Origin: Cylindrobasidium torrendii FP15055 ss-10
Taxonomy: Eukaryota; Basidiomycota; Agaricomycetes; Agaricales; Physalacriaceae
Direction: 5' to 3'
Assembly (NCBI GenBank): GCA_000934385.1
Contig: KN880503.1
Span: forward strand, 45,937-109,936
DNA length: 64,000 nucleotides
Part shown: one piece after another, positions 1-12,299 of the stretch
How positions within the stretch are numbered: position 1 is the stretch's first letter
How the letters are laid out: the number at the start of each line of letters is the position of its first letter
Made by a program: the position numbers and the translations under genes
Notes under the pieces: model-generated
Seen by the model: only the letters and a program-made list of their open reading frames with translations
What the model was told of the DNA's origin: nothing
Database searches by the model: none

Positions 1-631
1 ATAGACTCTGCACATATGAATGTTATGGGTAAAGAAGTGCAGATCTGCAGTCATTATGCCTTCTATATATCCCTCAAACGAGCGTTGAGGAGTAGAAGAG
101 AATTCTTGTCAACTACCCTTCCAGGAGCTCCTTTCATGGCACTGACTATACGCTTCCAACGCGCCAGATAGGTACAAGACCTGCGTCAAGGCTCAACGCA
201 GCATGAACCTTGAGAGGTTCAGGTGCTGGAGGAGGGCCAAGTCGGTTATGGTAGTACACTTTGTCCTCGCGGAAAGTGACTTCGTCTTGTACTCCTAGTA
301 CCGTCATTTCAAAATTCCGGTGACAGACCTTATGCGTGCTCGGTATTACGGGGACATGGTCGGAGGATGGAACCTATGAGGGGTCAATAAATGCATCGCC
401 AGCGCGGCTGGCATGTCAGATACACAGACTCAAATAACTTGAAGGAGGCGAAAGCTCCATTTCCGCGCGAGCCTGTATTACCCCAGATTTTTGGGGCGCG
501 ATGTATGGATATGCATAGCTGGAAAGCACAGTCATGGTCACAAACAATGAAAGGAGTTACAGGTAACAGTACGCATTCGGGAACGATCGGTGATGCGAAC
601 ATGTGATCGAGCTCTCTTCTCTTGCCCACCA
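1..631. other. non-coding left edge
   Basis: No gene recognised. The open frames here are short, lack splice support and resemble nothing familiar. The stretch may hold the promoter of the HNH-type gene that follows. Confidence 0.5.
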
Positions 632-1904
632 ATGACCATCACCATCAGTTCGCTTCCGACACATAGTCATTCTGGCGCTTCCATGTCGTCGATATCATCG
701 AATACGTGGGAGGGGGTAACGCAACATCAATACGACGGCCATTCGCTGTCCCTGCTCATTGAAGACTCGAAAAGGATCCTCAATCAAACTGAATTCCCCA
801 GCCCAACGCCCAATGCTCCAGTCGACTTCAAGTCCCTTCTGGAAGCTATGCTTGATTAAGCCCCTTCTCCTGAAGGGCAGCGTTGGGTTGCCCTCAATAT
901 CCACGCAGCTCACTTCGACCAGACTGGACAGAAAAACGTTCTCAATTATGGCATCGCAGTCATGGAGAACCTTCTCCTTCCCAGTACGTCTTGATTTAGC
1001 GGGGCACAAGTAAACCTTTCCTGAACCTTCCCGTAGTCCAGGCAAGGGCCAATGCCGCGAGGAAGGAAGGGCGCTCAGAAAGTAGCGCATCACCTGGCGG
1101 CTTAGCTCTTGAGGCCGCCCGCCACAATGAGCGAGCAGATTTCCGGGAGAAAGTGAGTGTGCTGAATGAATGACCGAAATCTCATGGTACGAGCTCATGG
1201 CGCGAGAACGATTTCACTGTATTATAACCCACCGTATACCGGATCCGTATCCTTTAGAGGAAAGTGAGACTGATCAATATGGACGCCTCGAGGCAGCGCA
1301 TATTTTCCCGGTCTCCTTCAACCACAATGTCACGGTAAACTTTGCACGCCGTTTGTATCTGGTTTATCTCATGTACCACTAGACGGAATCCGCTACGACA
1401 CGGGACATGCTCAAACACTGGACAGGGATTACGTCGCAGGAATTTGCCGGAGAGCGCATTACATGTCCCGAAAATGGAGTGTTGCTGGATGAGCGCGAAC
1501 ATCGCGCCTTGTCTCCCTTCAAATTGTGGTTTGAACCTGTGAGTTTATATCACGCATTCTCTTTCAATTTCGTTGAGGATGTCAAGGTCCTATCTGCAAA
1601 CGCCCCCATCCCCAACACATATACGGTCTGCATTCGGAACTTCAGACCATCAGTACTACCATTACCGCATCAAGTTACTTTTCGCGACGACCAGCTATTC
1701 CAAAATGAACCTATCCCCCCTCCGGCACCCAACTTGCTCAATATTCACGCCGCATTTGCGAAGGTCCTGCATGCATGCGGCGCTTTGGAATTGTATGAGC
1801 AGTGGGAAGTTGAGAGTGGAACGCCTGGTAGGATCTTTGACCAAAATTCCCTCGGGCTTCTGAATGCTCGCTTGAGAGCGGTCCAGGTCGCTCAATATCG
1901 ATAA
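632..1904 (+). pseudogene. HNH-nuclease-type protein, single in-frame stop
   Basis: Exons 632-983, 1037-1152, 1194-1334 and 1383-1904 join in phase into 377 codons. The only break is a TAA at 857-859, codon 76, in an otherwise uninterrupted frame. The third and fourth exons carry the marks of the fungal HNH-endonuclease domain: a CIITHR segment, EAAHIFPVSFNHN (the H-x-F part of the histidine-metal motif), then an NGVLL...EHRALSPFKLWF block like the usual HxAFD region. Start chosen at 632 (ccaccaATGacc). HNH domains in mushrooms are numerous and mostly uncharacterised, and the presumed activity is metal-dependent DNA cleavage. The stop would leave a 75-residue peptide without the HNH domain. 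No intron with standard borders can remove the stop and keep the frame. It is either a young pseudogene or an assembly error. Family call fairly sure, pseudogene status likely. Confidence 0.68.
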
Positions 1905-2117
1905 GTTTATAAAACACGAATCCGCGACCTACCGACCCCTTGGTAGGGACGGCAGACTCACGCTGTGTTATCATTATTATTATTACTATTTGCCATTACC
2001 CTGCTTCTAGTACTAGTAGCAGTTCCATGGACCAAGGGAGAATCAAAGTTGAGATTTCGAGCACAAAAAAGAAAACACGACGATTTATACAACTGCTTCT
2101 TGTTCAAACTTTAAGCT

Positions 2118-4595
2118 TCAAGAGCCACCACCTCCACATCCTCCACCTCCTCCGCCTCCGCCTCCACCACACCCGCCCCCACCGCCTCCGCATCCACCAC
2201 TACCACCACCTGGAACTCGAATCAGTACATCCTTTAGGCATAGAGTATATACTCACTCCCTCCACATCCACCTCCACCGCATCCACCATTGGATGCTCCA
2301 GCGCACTGAAATTACCATGAGCAGGTGTTAGACACGCACAAAACGTACATACAGCAGCAGAGCATCCAGAACCACCCGATCCACAAGAAACGACATGTCC
2401 ACCCATAGCCACACAACCCACAGGCATCGGCGTCGTGTACCACAGTGGTATAGGCCCAATGAACGCAGGATCATGGCCTTCTCGTCGAGAGCGCGCCTTC
2501 TCATCCAGCTTTCCCCTCCGTATTTCCTCGTCCTCGCGTTCATATCTTTCTCGGCGCTTCGCCAGTCTCTTCCTCCGCGCCGCCTCAGTTTCACCCTTAT
2601 GCGACATGAGAAAGACAGCGTTGTGGTCGCTTGGATGTGTTGCGGCGCGTATATCGGACCGTTTGGGCGGGATCAATTCTGATTGTGACTGTCCCGAGCC
2701 AGAGAGGGCGCGGCTGATTCGTCTGCGAAGCTTTTCCCCCGGAGCGGGACATCCACAGTGTGTATATCGGACGTTATATCGCGATTCCCAGGCGCGACAG
2801 GTTATGTCGAACGCATTCGATAGTTTGTCCTCCTCGACGCGGTCATTGTGGTCAACAAATCGTCCGACGTATTCCCAGCAGTCTTTGTCGTACTGCATTG
2901 ATTTGAGTTGATGCGTGTGCCAGGCAAGGTCGATATCAAGAGTGGGCACAAAGAACGACGCTGGCGAGCTCTGCATAAGATCCAGGAATCTACAGGAAGC
3001 TTAGAATTGAATGCGCGGAGCTGGGGAAAGCTCGTACGCGTGATACCTGGCGACAGTATGCAGCAGAATTGTTTCATCTGGGTCGGCAGCGAATGCTGGT
3101 GTCGTCCAACCCAGGCTTGCCATCTTACCGACAAAGGAGGCCTGACGGAGAACCTATGAGGATGCAGGTGAGCACAAACTTTACAGAGTACAGGCAGAGA
3201 TGTCATACAGCGCCTACAAGGTCCAGTGAGAACATCTTATCATCGATGTAGGCGTTTGTAACACGGCGCATCCTAGAGGCGCAATCAGTTTTGACATAGG
3301 GATGTGATTCATACAACAAACATCATCACGGGGCGCTGCCTGTCATTGGTGAACTTGTTCATTGCCCTTACGATTTGTGCCGGGCTGTAGTCATGTCTCT
3401 GCAAAATCACTTTCCTCCATCCGTCTGCATTCGACCCTGCCTCTGGTGAGAGCCGCCGAGTTTTCACACAGTTAGTCTTTATTGCCATCGCTCGAATTGG
3501 ATCTGGCGGGGCCATTGTTGTATAGAGTGTGGTCCTAAATGAGCTCGGTCAGTGAACCCTCGTACTCGAAGACTAATGTACCGAAGGTATCCCGAAGTGC
3601 TTGTCAAATCCCTGACGACCTGGTTCATCGCCAGCGTTCCCTTCGTTATGGTAAACATGCACGCGGGACAATCGTGCTGAAAATCTTTCTGCAAGTATCC
3701 GCGACCCTTGCCGCTGGCATCCAGATACGCTACAAGTATGTTGAAGATAATGCAATCATGTACAAGAAAACACACGCACGAGCTTGGGAATATTGCATGC
3801 ATTTCGGACACTGGACACTTCGACAGCGCGTCTTGAAAAGCGGGGCCGATACGAAGGGGTCGAATGGTAGGAATGTTCTGGCAGTCCACTGTGTGGCATG
3901 TGCGGGGGCCTGAGAGGTAAGCTGTCTAGCTGCATCAGGCTGAGGGAGCGGTAAGTGGTGGGCTGTGAAGCAGAAATAGAGGCGTACTAGGTCGTTGAGT
4001 AATGCGGATCCTGCTGCGTTTAGATTGAATAGCTCTGGGTTCAGCGCAGCGTCCTCGGCATATCGCCTAGAAAGTGTGAGCGGGACCTCCAAGAGGCCAT
4101 GTATACGTACAAAGGATTCAGACGGTATGCGTGCCAGACCTAGAGACGTGGCATTGAGTATAGCTGCGATGTTTGTTTGCGTGCGCGAATCACCATGAAA
4201 ACATCCAGTGGAGGTAGATAGACGTCCGCAGGATCAAGACTCTTTACGTAGACCTCGAATCTAGCTTTTGGTTTGCTTTGGTGTCAGAGGGATTTGATTT
4301 TGGCGCACCTCTCAACTGCCAGTGCCACGAAGAATGTCCATTTGCGGTCGTTGTCGATGTCGCCCGCGATCTGGTCGTCCGGGAGTCCGAGGGAGGCGGG
4401 GGACGCTTCCTCTACGGACTGCTTGAGCGCGGCGAACCCGTTGAGTAGCAAGAGATGAGCTTTGAGCTCGGGGATTGAGACCAGAGGCTGAGGGAGGACC
4501 TTGGATCCAATCTTCGAGTAGTACAGCGGGGGAGGTGTGTTTGGGCGCTCTGTACGGGGACGAGTCGAATACACTGGTGGGGGTGGTGAGTCCAT
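2118..4595 (-). CDS. glycine-rich domain (DUF1399/GRDP) protein, copy A
   Basis: Twelve exons: 4309-4595, 4194-4260, 4111-4139, 3988-4066, 3780-3939, 3582-3729, 3322-3534, 3209-3272, 3038-3153, 2353-2989, 2257-2305, 2118-2209. They encode 646 residues. The two family signatures are visible: LDVFMVWHAYRLNP near residue 115 and DIDLAWHTHQL in the long tenth exon. Two CPxC pairs (QCPKC, DCPAC) about 50 residues apart suggest a zinc site. The C-terminus is a Gly/Cys-rich tail (GGCGGGGGGCGG style) ending in GGGS. Plant GRDP proteins are linked to stress and development, and fungal members are uncharacterised, so no function is assigned. It lies head to head with a near-identical paralogue and has the same exon phases. 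Start at 4595 lies about 35 bases below a TATA-like element. Confidence 0.85.
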
Positions 4596-4629
4596 GATAG
4601 TGGGAAGAGCGTCTCAGAGCATCAATGAG

Positions 4630-4638
4630 CTATATAAG
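4630..4638 (-). promoter_or_regulatory. TATA-like element of GRDP copy A
   Basis: ctatataag on the + strand reads as cttatatag on the minus strand, about 35 bases before the ATG at 4595. Confidence 0.45.
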
Positions 4639-5786
4639 GATCGGTTTCGAAAGGGTCCTGGTGCCAGGGACAGCATTCTGGCTGACAGGCACTGCCCATA
4701 TCCACAAAGCTAAATGTCAGATGATACAGCTGCAGTTGATTGTGTAGGTTTTGGCCAGTCGATGAATTTTGCAACGTGCTTGCACAGAGAAATACGCTTG
4801 CATCGCTAATGCAAGACCACAGAAGGGCTCCAAATGGAAAACTATGCGCAATGATTTGAAAACATTCGAACAGTCGACGCTGTCATTTTGCAAGTTGAGT
4901 GAAAGTCAGGTGCAAGTGACGCCCAGGGCATCCGCAGAGATTGATGCGTACCACTTGATCCGAACACGGCAGATGTGGCGCACACGCGTGCTTGCCTTTC
5001 GATAATTACCCAGATTGCTCAACAACTGACAGATCCTTCACCCTATGATTTAATTGCGCTACGCGAAGTCATCAATCCAAGCGGTATGATGAAAGGCATG
5101 ATTTTTTTTTTCGCAAAGCACACCGTTTAGTAATAGTGCAGCGTGCTTCGCGGGATCGTTTGCACGGGATGCGTAGGCTTGTGACTTTGACATCCCGTAG
5201 ACTGAAAAAAACATCAAACACCATAGTTCAGAGGCAAAGAAATCATAGGAGCTATACGCAGTTGCCTTCGAAGCTGGTGCATGATTGCAGCTTCATTTAA
5301 ATAATTTTTAGTTCACGGATAGAAACGCCTGGCTTTGATGAGCCGCAGCTCCAGAATAACGCTTACATATAGTTGTATGTGCCACTTCAAGCTTCATGAA
5401 GTGTATCATCGACGCTCGCCAATCTATCAGTTCATTCGAACCCGATAATATTCCTTCAAAGTGAGGTAACTAAAAGCGAGGGAGTCTCAGAGAAGTTGGA
5501 AAACCTCGATATCCTTCTGTTTTTATCAGTATTTATGTCCGTGAGAATGGCTCTCGATCGCCGACCGGTGAATTACAGAGTCATGTGACCGTATATGAGA
5601 CGCGTGGTGCACTGCATTTTCTATCTACCCACCATCGTGTGCAGCAGCACTGTGCACCATCGGCTACGCAGATACACAACAAAAAACATTTCTTACATGA
5701 CAAGCCATTCGCTCCAAAGGAGCTCTACCCACTACATAAAAGACGGGCTGTGTCAAGCACAGGGCGTTTCAAGACGAACACATCCA

Positions 5787-5793
5787 TATATAA
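5787..5793 (+). promoter_or_regulatory. TATA-like element of GRDP copy B
   Basis: tatataa 36-42 bases before the ATG at 5829, mirroring the element of copy A. Confidence 0.45.
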
Positions 5794-5828
5794 CCTCGGC
5801 AATGCGTTGAGACATTCTTCCTACCATC

Positions 5829-8388
5829 ATGGAGTATGATCAAGCGCCTTTACCACGATATTCGACGCATCCCCGTGCAGAGCCCGACGTTCCGCCTCCG
5901 CTGTACTATTCGAAAATCGGAACGAAGGTCCTTCCACAACCGCTGGTGTCAATCCCTGAGCTCAAAGCACATCTCCGACTGCTCAATGGGTTCGCTGTGA
6001 TGAGGAAGGCTGTGGAGGAAGCGTCGCCTGCGTCCCTGGGGTTTCCGGATCGCCAGGTTATCACCGGCGACATCGACAATGAGCGCAAATGGACATTATT
6101 TGTCGCACTGGCTGTTGAAAGGTGCGCAACCTGACTTTGGCCCATGCATACCCGCTGAAATTATTGCAGATTTGAGCTATATGTGATGAGTCTGAGCCCC
6201 ACGACCGTGTATCTCCCCCCTTTGGATGTTTTCATGGTGAGTCGTGAAGATGAATTACTCAATGTTGTAGCTCACAGGTCTCTAGGTCTGGCATGCATAC
6301 CGTCTTAACCCATTGTGCGCTCCGGCTTTAACTGAGAAATGTCGTAACTGACATCTTCCAGGCGGTATGCGGAAGATGCTGCATTGGTTCCCGCACTGTC
6401 CATCCTGATGGGCGCAGGATCTACTTTGCTTTATGACCTAGTGTGTCTGCCTTTGCGTCAAATAGTGATGGAAAGCTGATGTACATGCTAGCCTCTCGCT
6501 GCTATGCAATTGACATACCCGTCTCAATCGAATGCAGCGACATGGACCGCGAAGACAGGCTTGCCATTCGATCCCATCGACTCCGCGGCTATGTTTAAGA
6601 CGCGATACCGAAGTCTGCAGTGTCCCAGATGCACTTCCTACTGTCAAGCTCGTATGTTTCCTGTCGTTTTTACGTGTACTTGCGCTGAACGTCTTCGCAG
6701 CGTATCTGGATGCCAGCGGACAGGGCCACGGCTACCTACAGAAAGATTTCCAACACGACTGCCCCAACTGTGGGTTTGGCATCACGAAAGACACGCTGGC
6801 GATGGTGCAGAAGCTCAAGGACTTGACCGGAGATACCTACCTTCGGTACGATTCTGCAATTGGATGATACATCGTTCAAGTCGCTAACTCTTTGCGCTCC
6901 TCAGGACAACATTATATTCTACGATGGCTCCTCCAGATCCTGGGCGCGCCATGGCTATTAAGACAAACTGTATCAGTACCAGGAAACTCCGGCCGAAGAA
7001 AGGCTCTACGACCGACGCATGGATTCAGAAGATCCTGGAAAGACACAAGTACGACCCAGCGCGGGTGACTACTGCAATGAGCAAGTTCATTAGTGGCCGC
7101 GACAAGAAGCGCCCAATTATGATGTTTGTGAAGGAGTTTGAGCTTGTGTCGACGTACTTACGCTGAGATCAGGATGCGCCGCGTTGCAAGTGCCTACGTC
7201 GATGACAAGATGTTTTCTCTGGACCTCGTAGGCGCTGTACGGCTGCTTCTCCGTGCGGTGAAAACGCTTGCTTATGTGTCTATCCTTAGGTTCTCCGCCA
7301 AGCTTCTTTTGTTGGAAAGATGGTCGGCTTGGGTTGGACAGCACCAGCGTTCTCTGCCGATCCAGACGAAACGGTCCTGCTTCACACTATCGCTCGGTAT
7401 CACGCGTATGTCCCTATGTAAGCTCAGGATTACCTCTTATTCTTGGGTAGATTCCTGGACCTCATGCAGAGCTCGCCGGCATCATTCTTCGTACCCACAC
7501 TCGACATCGACCTTGCATGGCACACACATCAGCTCAAGTCAGCTCAATACGAGAATGACTGCTGGGTCTATGTCGGGCGGTTCGTCGACCACAACGACCG
7601 TGTCGAAGAAGACAAGCTATCCAACGCATTCGACATAACATGCCGTGCTTGGGAATCACGGTTCCACGTCCAATACACACACTGTGGATGCCCTGTCCCC
7701 GGGGAAAAGCTTCACAAACGCATCAGTCGCCTTCTCACTGGCGCAAAGGAACCGACTTCAGAACTTGTCCCGCCCGACCGCTCTGATCTACGCGCAGCGA
7801 CGCATCCCAGTGACCATAATGCCGTTCTTCTCATGTCGCATCAGAAGAGAACGGAGGCGGCGCGAACCAGAAGGCTGGCGAAACGAGAAGAGAGATATGG
7901 GCGTGAGGATGAGGAGATTCGGAGGGGAAGATTGGATGAGACTGCGCGCGTGCGTCGACATGGACATGATCCAGCGTTCATTGCGGCTGTACCGCTGGTG
8001 TACATGGGCACAACGTCTGTCGGGTGTGTAGCGACAGGCGGGCATGTCGTTTCTTGCGGGTCAGGCGGTTCTGGAGGCTGTGGGGCCTCTGGGTGCTCTG
8101 CTGCTGTACGTGAATTGTGCTTATGTCGTGCATTGGCTTATGGTCATTTAAGTGTGCTGGTGCCCCTAACGGTGGTTGTGGAGGAGGTGGATGCGGAGGC
8201 AGTGAGTCAACACCCTACAAAGTCAAAAACAAATTGAAGCTAATTCCCTTCCAGGCGGGGCTGGAGGATGTGGAGGTGGCGGCAGCGGCGGATGCGGTGG
8301 AGGTGGAGGAGGCGGATGTGGTGGGGGTGGAGGTGGAGGAGGTGGAGGATGTGGTGGTGGAGGAGGCGGTGGCGGCGGTGGATGCTAA
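5829..8388 (+). CDS. glycine-rich domain (DUF1399/GRDP) protein, copy B
   Basis: Twelve exons: 5829-6121, 6170-6236, 6286-6314, 6362-6440, 6492-6651, 6701-6845, 6905-7123, 7173-7236, 7290-7405, 7451-8105, 8153-8201, 8255-8388. All phases fit and the product is 669 residues. It aligns with copy A along its whole length: PPPLYYSKIG near the N-terminus, LDVFMVWHAYRLNP, CPRC/CPNC pairs, and DIDLAWHTHQL followed by NAFDITCRAWESR. Exons 3, 4, 5 and 9 have exactly the same length in both copies. The C-terminal Gly/Cys tail is longer than in copy A (last exon 134 versus 92 bases). As with copy A, the cellular role of fungal GRDP proteins is unknown, and family membership is the only safe statement. 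The gene converges on a Nudix gene 331 bases downstream. Confidence 0.87.
8255..8385 (+). repeat. GGN codon repeat encoding a Gly/Cys tail
   Basis: Nearly every codon is GGN, interrupted at intervals by TGY cysteine codons. Such low-complexity coding repeats change length by slippage, and the equivalent tail of copy A (2118-2209) is shorter. Confidence 0.8.
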
Positions 8389-8719
8389 GTGCACTCGACG
8401 ACATGGAATACGAATCACTTATGTATCTATGTATTGGTATTGGTATCAAGAGACCTGAGCTGCTCTTGAGCTCAATCGGGCATTCAGAAGGGACGCAGGT
8501 CTGGGGACTGTATCTTGTTCCATTATCACAGTTGCTCGTCAGATTGGCGTATTGACGGCATTGTATCAGTGCGAGGTCTATCTATGTATAACTTGGCTTC
8601 GAACATCCAACTTGGCTCCCACCTTCAAGACAGTTGAAACGTTGACCCTGCGACGAGCATGGCTGCGAGTTCAAAATGCACGACTCCATACATACAGGGC
8701 TATTACCAGAGCGAATCAG
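8389..8719. other. convergent intergenic region
   Basis: 3' ends of GRDP copy B and the Nudix gene face each other here. Nothing else seen. Confidence 0.6.
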
Positions 8720-10251
8720 CTACAATTTACTCACTACTCTGATACCCCTTCCTCGCTTTGCATTTTTCTCATGTCTCTCTAACCTTGGCAGGTCCTCCTC
8801 CGCAATCCCTTTCACACGTTCCCAATCGACATTGATTTTCTCCTCCTCACACGCCGCACGCCACTTTGCATCGCGATACATCACCCACGCAATTCTTTGC
8901 TCGGGCGTCGGTGCCCCAGGCGGCTGAACCTCGAAGTCTGGCTGTCGGTCGTATGCGATGGAGGCGGCGGAAATGAGTATGGATCTGTATTGCCCTCGTC
9001 AAAATCCATGTTCGCTCAAGCAGAAAGGTGAAAAAAGACGCACGCAGTAAGCCCAAATACTGGCTTTGTCCCACCCGCCTCCCTGCCTGTGAGGAACTGG
9101 TGCGTTCTTATGGGTAGGACGACGCCGTTCGGCCCAGAGACGGTCCAGTCACGAGCAGTATGGTATGGCAGTTCCAAAGTATGCGTGTCGTTGTCGTCGT
9201 CTGCCTCGGTTGTGGAAGCGGTAGGAGTAGTGCTGGACGAGGACGATGTGTAGCTGTCTGTGGACGAGGGCCCTGCTGCGTTGACTGGTTTCCGAGAGCT
9301 CAGTCTTGACGTTAATGGAGGTTCAGAGGAGATGAAGCCTTTGAGGGGATGGGAGAATAGTGAAGAGACTTCGGCATCGTTGAGTATAGGCTGCAATGAG
9401 AAGGTTAGAAGCTAGAGTTGGAGTGGAGGATGGGCGTACGCGGATAGTGTTGTCTGTGATGAGCACGACGACGCTAGCAATCACGATGTGAGTTTGGGTG
9501 TGAGATGGAAGCACAGGCCTCACGGGGTGACAACGAGTTGGTTAGAGGCCATAATCGGCTCGAGAACGCAGAGAAGGGGAACCTTGCGTTTGTCGAGTGG
9601 GAGGCCAACCTTTGCACCCATGAGTAAGTTGCATCTATCTTTGCGACAGCAGTGAAGCACCTCACCTCTTCGTATGCCTCTCTCCGCTACGTATCAGGGA
9701 TTGTCAGCTTGGATGCGTTTGATTCGGATGCTTGGTACCAACTGCGGTGTCCTCGAATGTACGGTCTGTGGGGTCTACTTTTCCTCCTGGTAGGGCAGTA
9801 TCACCGGCATAAGTTCGAAGGGTAGCGGCGCGGCTAAAAAGCGGTCAACATCCTCGAGACCGCAGGTTGGATGTGGGCATGCTCACCGGCTAAGAAGGAC
9901 ATATAGCTCTCCGGAGCGGCCAACAAAGAGTGCAACTAGTACCGCAGCACAGCGAGAGCGCGGGAATTTCAAGCGTGGCTTGGCTTTGGTGCGGTATGAT
10001 GCGAGATTAAACAGGCATCTAAGGTGGATAAGCTGGGATAAGTGAGGATTCTGGACAAGCAGGAGAGTGGGTATAAGGTTGTTTCGTATGAGAGGACTGA
10101 GTTTTGTGCAGGGAAGACATGAAATCGGCACTCACTGGCGCGCCTCTGCAGTGAGAACGGGAAACCTTCGACCAATATCCGACTTTTTCACGTTCCTCCG
10201 GTGGTATTTGAGCTGGTTGATGGGCCGAGGCGGTGGTGAGCGCGAGGTCAT
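8720..10251 (-). CDS. Nudix hydrolase, peroxisomal CoA diphosphatase type
   Basis: Eight exons: 10136-10251, 9887-10018, 9743-9833, 9666-9686, 9524-9609, 9440-9473, 9044-9390, 8720-8984. The product is 363 residues. After AAVLVALFVGRSGELYVLL comes GDTALPGGKVD and then the Nudix core REAYEEVGL, split across two exons. FLTGREAGGTKPVFGLTA near the C-terminus is typical of fungal Pcd1-like enzymes. These hydrolyse CoA, acyl-CoA or oxidised CoA to phosphopantetheine and 3',5'-ADP, generally in peroxisomes. The C-terminus here is SKL preceded by V (VVSKL), a canonical type 1 peroxisomal signal. The first exon is inferred: it supplies the only usable ATG and needs a 117-base intron whose acceptor fits the required phase. 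Shares a 512-bp upstream region with the divergent gene at 10764. Confidence 0.85.
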
Positions 10252-10763
10252 TGCTATTTCAGGCGGTTTGGAGGGGGTTTATGCAAGATTTTGTCGTGGT
10301 GTAGGTCCTGAGAGGTGGAAGTTAAGCAGAAGTAGTCCTCGATGCTCGATCGCGGGGTCCGGGGTCGGATCAGAGGAAAGCGCGGATACGATAACTTTTT
10401 GAGAACATTCCACGGTTGCATCTGCTTTCTTGCGTTCATGTTGTTCGTTGCAAATAATCCGAGACGACTTTTTTTTGCATATCATGGCTCGCGTCAAGTG
10501 CCATTTCGGTATCAGTACGGATCTCGGACCACAAAATACAGCGTCATAAACTGCGTGCCTCCATTCACCGACCTACATTTCGAATTGGCCGCAGCGAGCA
10601 CCCAAGTTTCGTCCAAAGTTCTTACGTTCAGCAGAGGAGCTCAACCGGAGCCTGAGACTCGGAGTACTTACGAGCCGAGACCCGAGGTCTCATCGTGCTA
10701 ATTGCTGGCCCACGGACCGAAGCACCGCCGCTTTCGTCTTGACTTTCAACCACCACCCCGACC
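10252..10763. promoter_or_regulatory. divergent upstream region
   Basis: Lies between the start codons of the Nudix gene (minus) and the one-TM protein (plus). Probably a bidirectional promoter. No additional gene supported. Confidence 0.4.
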
Positions 10764-11978
10764 ATGCCCGCGCCAGCTGTATACGCCCTTGCAGCTATCG
10801 GCACTGTCGCCGCCGTGCTTGCCTTCAAGGAGGTTCGTCCGTTTATCATTAGCATGCCAATGAGGCCATCTCGTTAATGGCATCATCTAGTTCGTCTATG
10901 AACCCCATCTAGCCCCCAAGGTTGACCAGTGGATCGAAGAAATACGCGCCAAACGTCGGGCAAGACAACGCCAACGTCAGTTTGAAAGGCCTGTCGAGGT
11001 CCAATTCCCGTTCGATAAGAAGAGCCGCTCGGACGACGGTAGTAGTGACGGCGACGATAAGGCAGGCGGCAGCGCATTCGAACTCGAGAAACTTGTGTCT
11101 CCTGTTGCGCAAGAGGTCCGGGAATGGAGAAACGAAGTCGATCGCAGCCAATCCTCTACACTGCGGCAGCGCCGCCCAGGTCATCCTCTTGACCAGGTGC
11201 GTTCTCTGCTGTCATACTTGGCCTACAGCTCATATTGACCCCTTTCAAGTCGGATACCTTTGTTCCATTCTCCCCTATGCAGCCTGCCCAAGTCCTATTC
11301 GATTCTTCGCCCACTCTGCATTCCATGCCGACGCCAAACGCAGCCCAGTCACCGTCCTTACACAGCGCAACATCGTATGATACCCTGCGCTCGCCCCCTC
11401 CCGTTCCTTCGACACCGTTGCAATATGTCGCTCCTTCGTTGCAGTATTCTTCCCCGCCGGTATCGCCGCCAGCAGTCGCAGCAATGTCGCCTCCATCCCA
11501 TGCCGCAGTTGGGCCACCGCCACCTGCAATGGACACAAGCGTCTATTCGCCTACATCTGTTCCCAGCCTGTCTCTCTCGCACCCCGTTGACCTCCTCGAG
11601 CACGAACAGGGTCTTGAGTTGCTCTCACCGCCGTCCTCACGTCCAGACACGCCGTTCTCGTCCATCTCGGTCACCAATGATAGCGAATACCGATCGGCAT
11701 TCGACGAGGACACTCTCCCCAGCGGGTTTCTCACGCCCGTAGATGCATACCAATCTCTTGCGCCCTCGTCGGTGTCGTCTATAGAAGACCTCGGTGCACG
11801 GGATGCCGATTTCCAGGACGCCGTGCGTGCTTCACCAGAATTAGTGGCTGAGGACTCGGACCTGGAGGACTTGGTCTCGAATCCTTCTGTCATGTCGGAT
11901 TTCGACGACCTCCGGAGCAACGATGGCAGTGAGATTTCCGGGTCGAGTTGGGCCAGTGCGAACCTGCGCAGTCCTTAG
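10764..11978 (+). CDS. unknown protein with N-terminal TM and Ser/Pro-rich tail
   Basis: Exons 10764-10832, 10891-11196 and 11250-11978, 367 residues. The first exon encodes one hydrophobic segment (VYALAAIGTVAAVLAF). This is followed by a basic Arg/Gln stretch (RAKRRARQRQRQ), an acidic linker, and a long Ser/Pro-rich region with repeated PPP and SPP runs. The last hundred residues are acidic and Ser-rich (ASPELVAEDSDLEDL). I do not recognise the family. The layout suggests a membrane-anchored protein with a long disordered, possibly phosphorylated cytosolic tail, which is inference from composition only. The second intron could be 32 bases, but the 53-base reading (11197-11249) fits fungal intron size better and keeps phase. 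Confidence 0.7.
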
Positions 11979-12299
11979 AAGGATGTGTTCTCATCGTCGT
12001 CTTATAGTTTTTATCTAGCTTCTTCGTGATCTCCTCTCATGTGTACATTGACATCTTGCTGCCGTTCTACCTATTTGTAATAATACACGCTTGCCTCTCG
12101 AGTTAGTACCATTAGTGTTGCATCACTGCGATCGACCACAAGTAGATGCTCATGCCAGGCTCATGCGCTCAAAGCTGCTCAATGTTGGTGTACCCTGCCA
12201 GAATTCCGTTTAGAACATCTGCTCACTGTTCGCTGAACATTCGACCCTGTGCACAGGTGTTCCTGGGAACGTGGCATCTATTGCTCTCTTCGTGCTATC
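11979..12299. other. intergenic
   Basis: Presumed 3' UTR of the upstream gene and promoter of the next. Nothing else seen. Confidence 0.5.

Larger units (their letters stand above)
4596..5828. promoter_or_regulatory. shared upstream region of the divergent GRDP pair
   Basis: 1.2 kb between two divergent start codons. Each end carries a TATA-like element close to its gene. The middle contains poly-T/poly-A runs (for example near 5101) but no gene I can support. Confidence 0.5.

Noticed and set aside
821..860. idea that a short intron removes the stop in the HNH gene
   Set aside because: The only GT..AG pair here would change the reading frame and destroy the conserved continuation.
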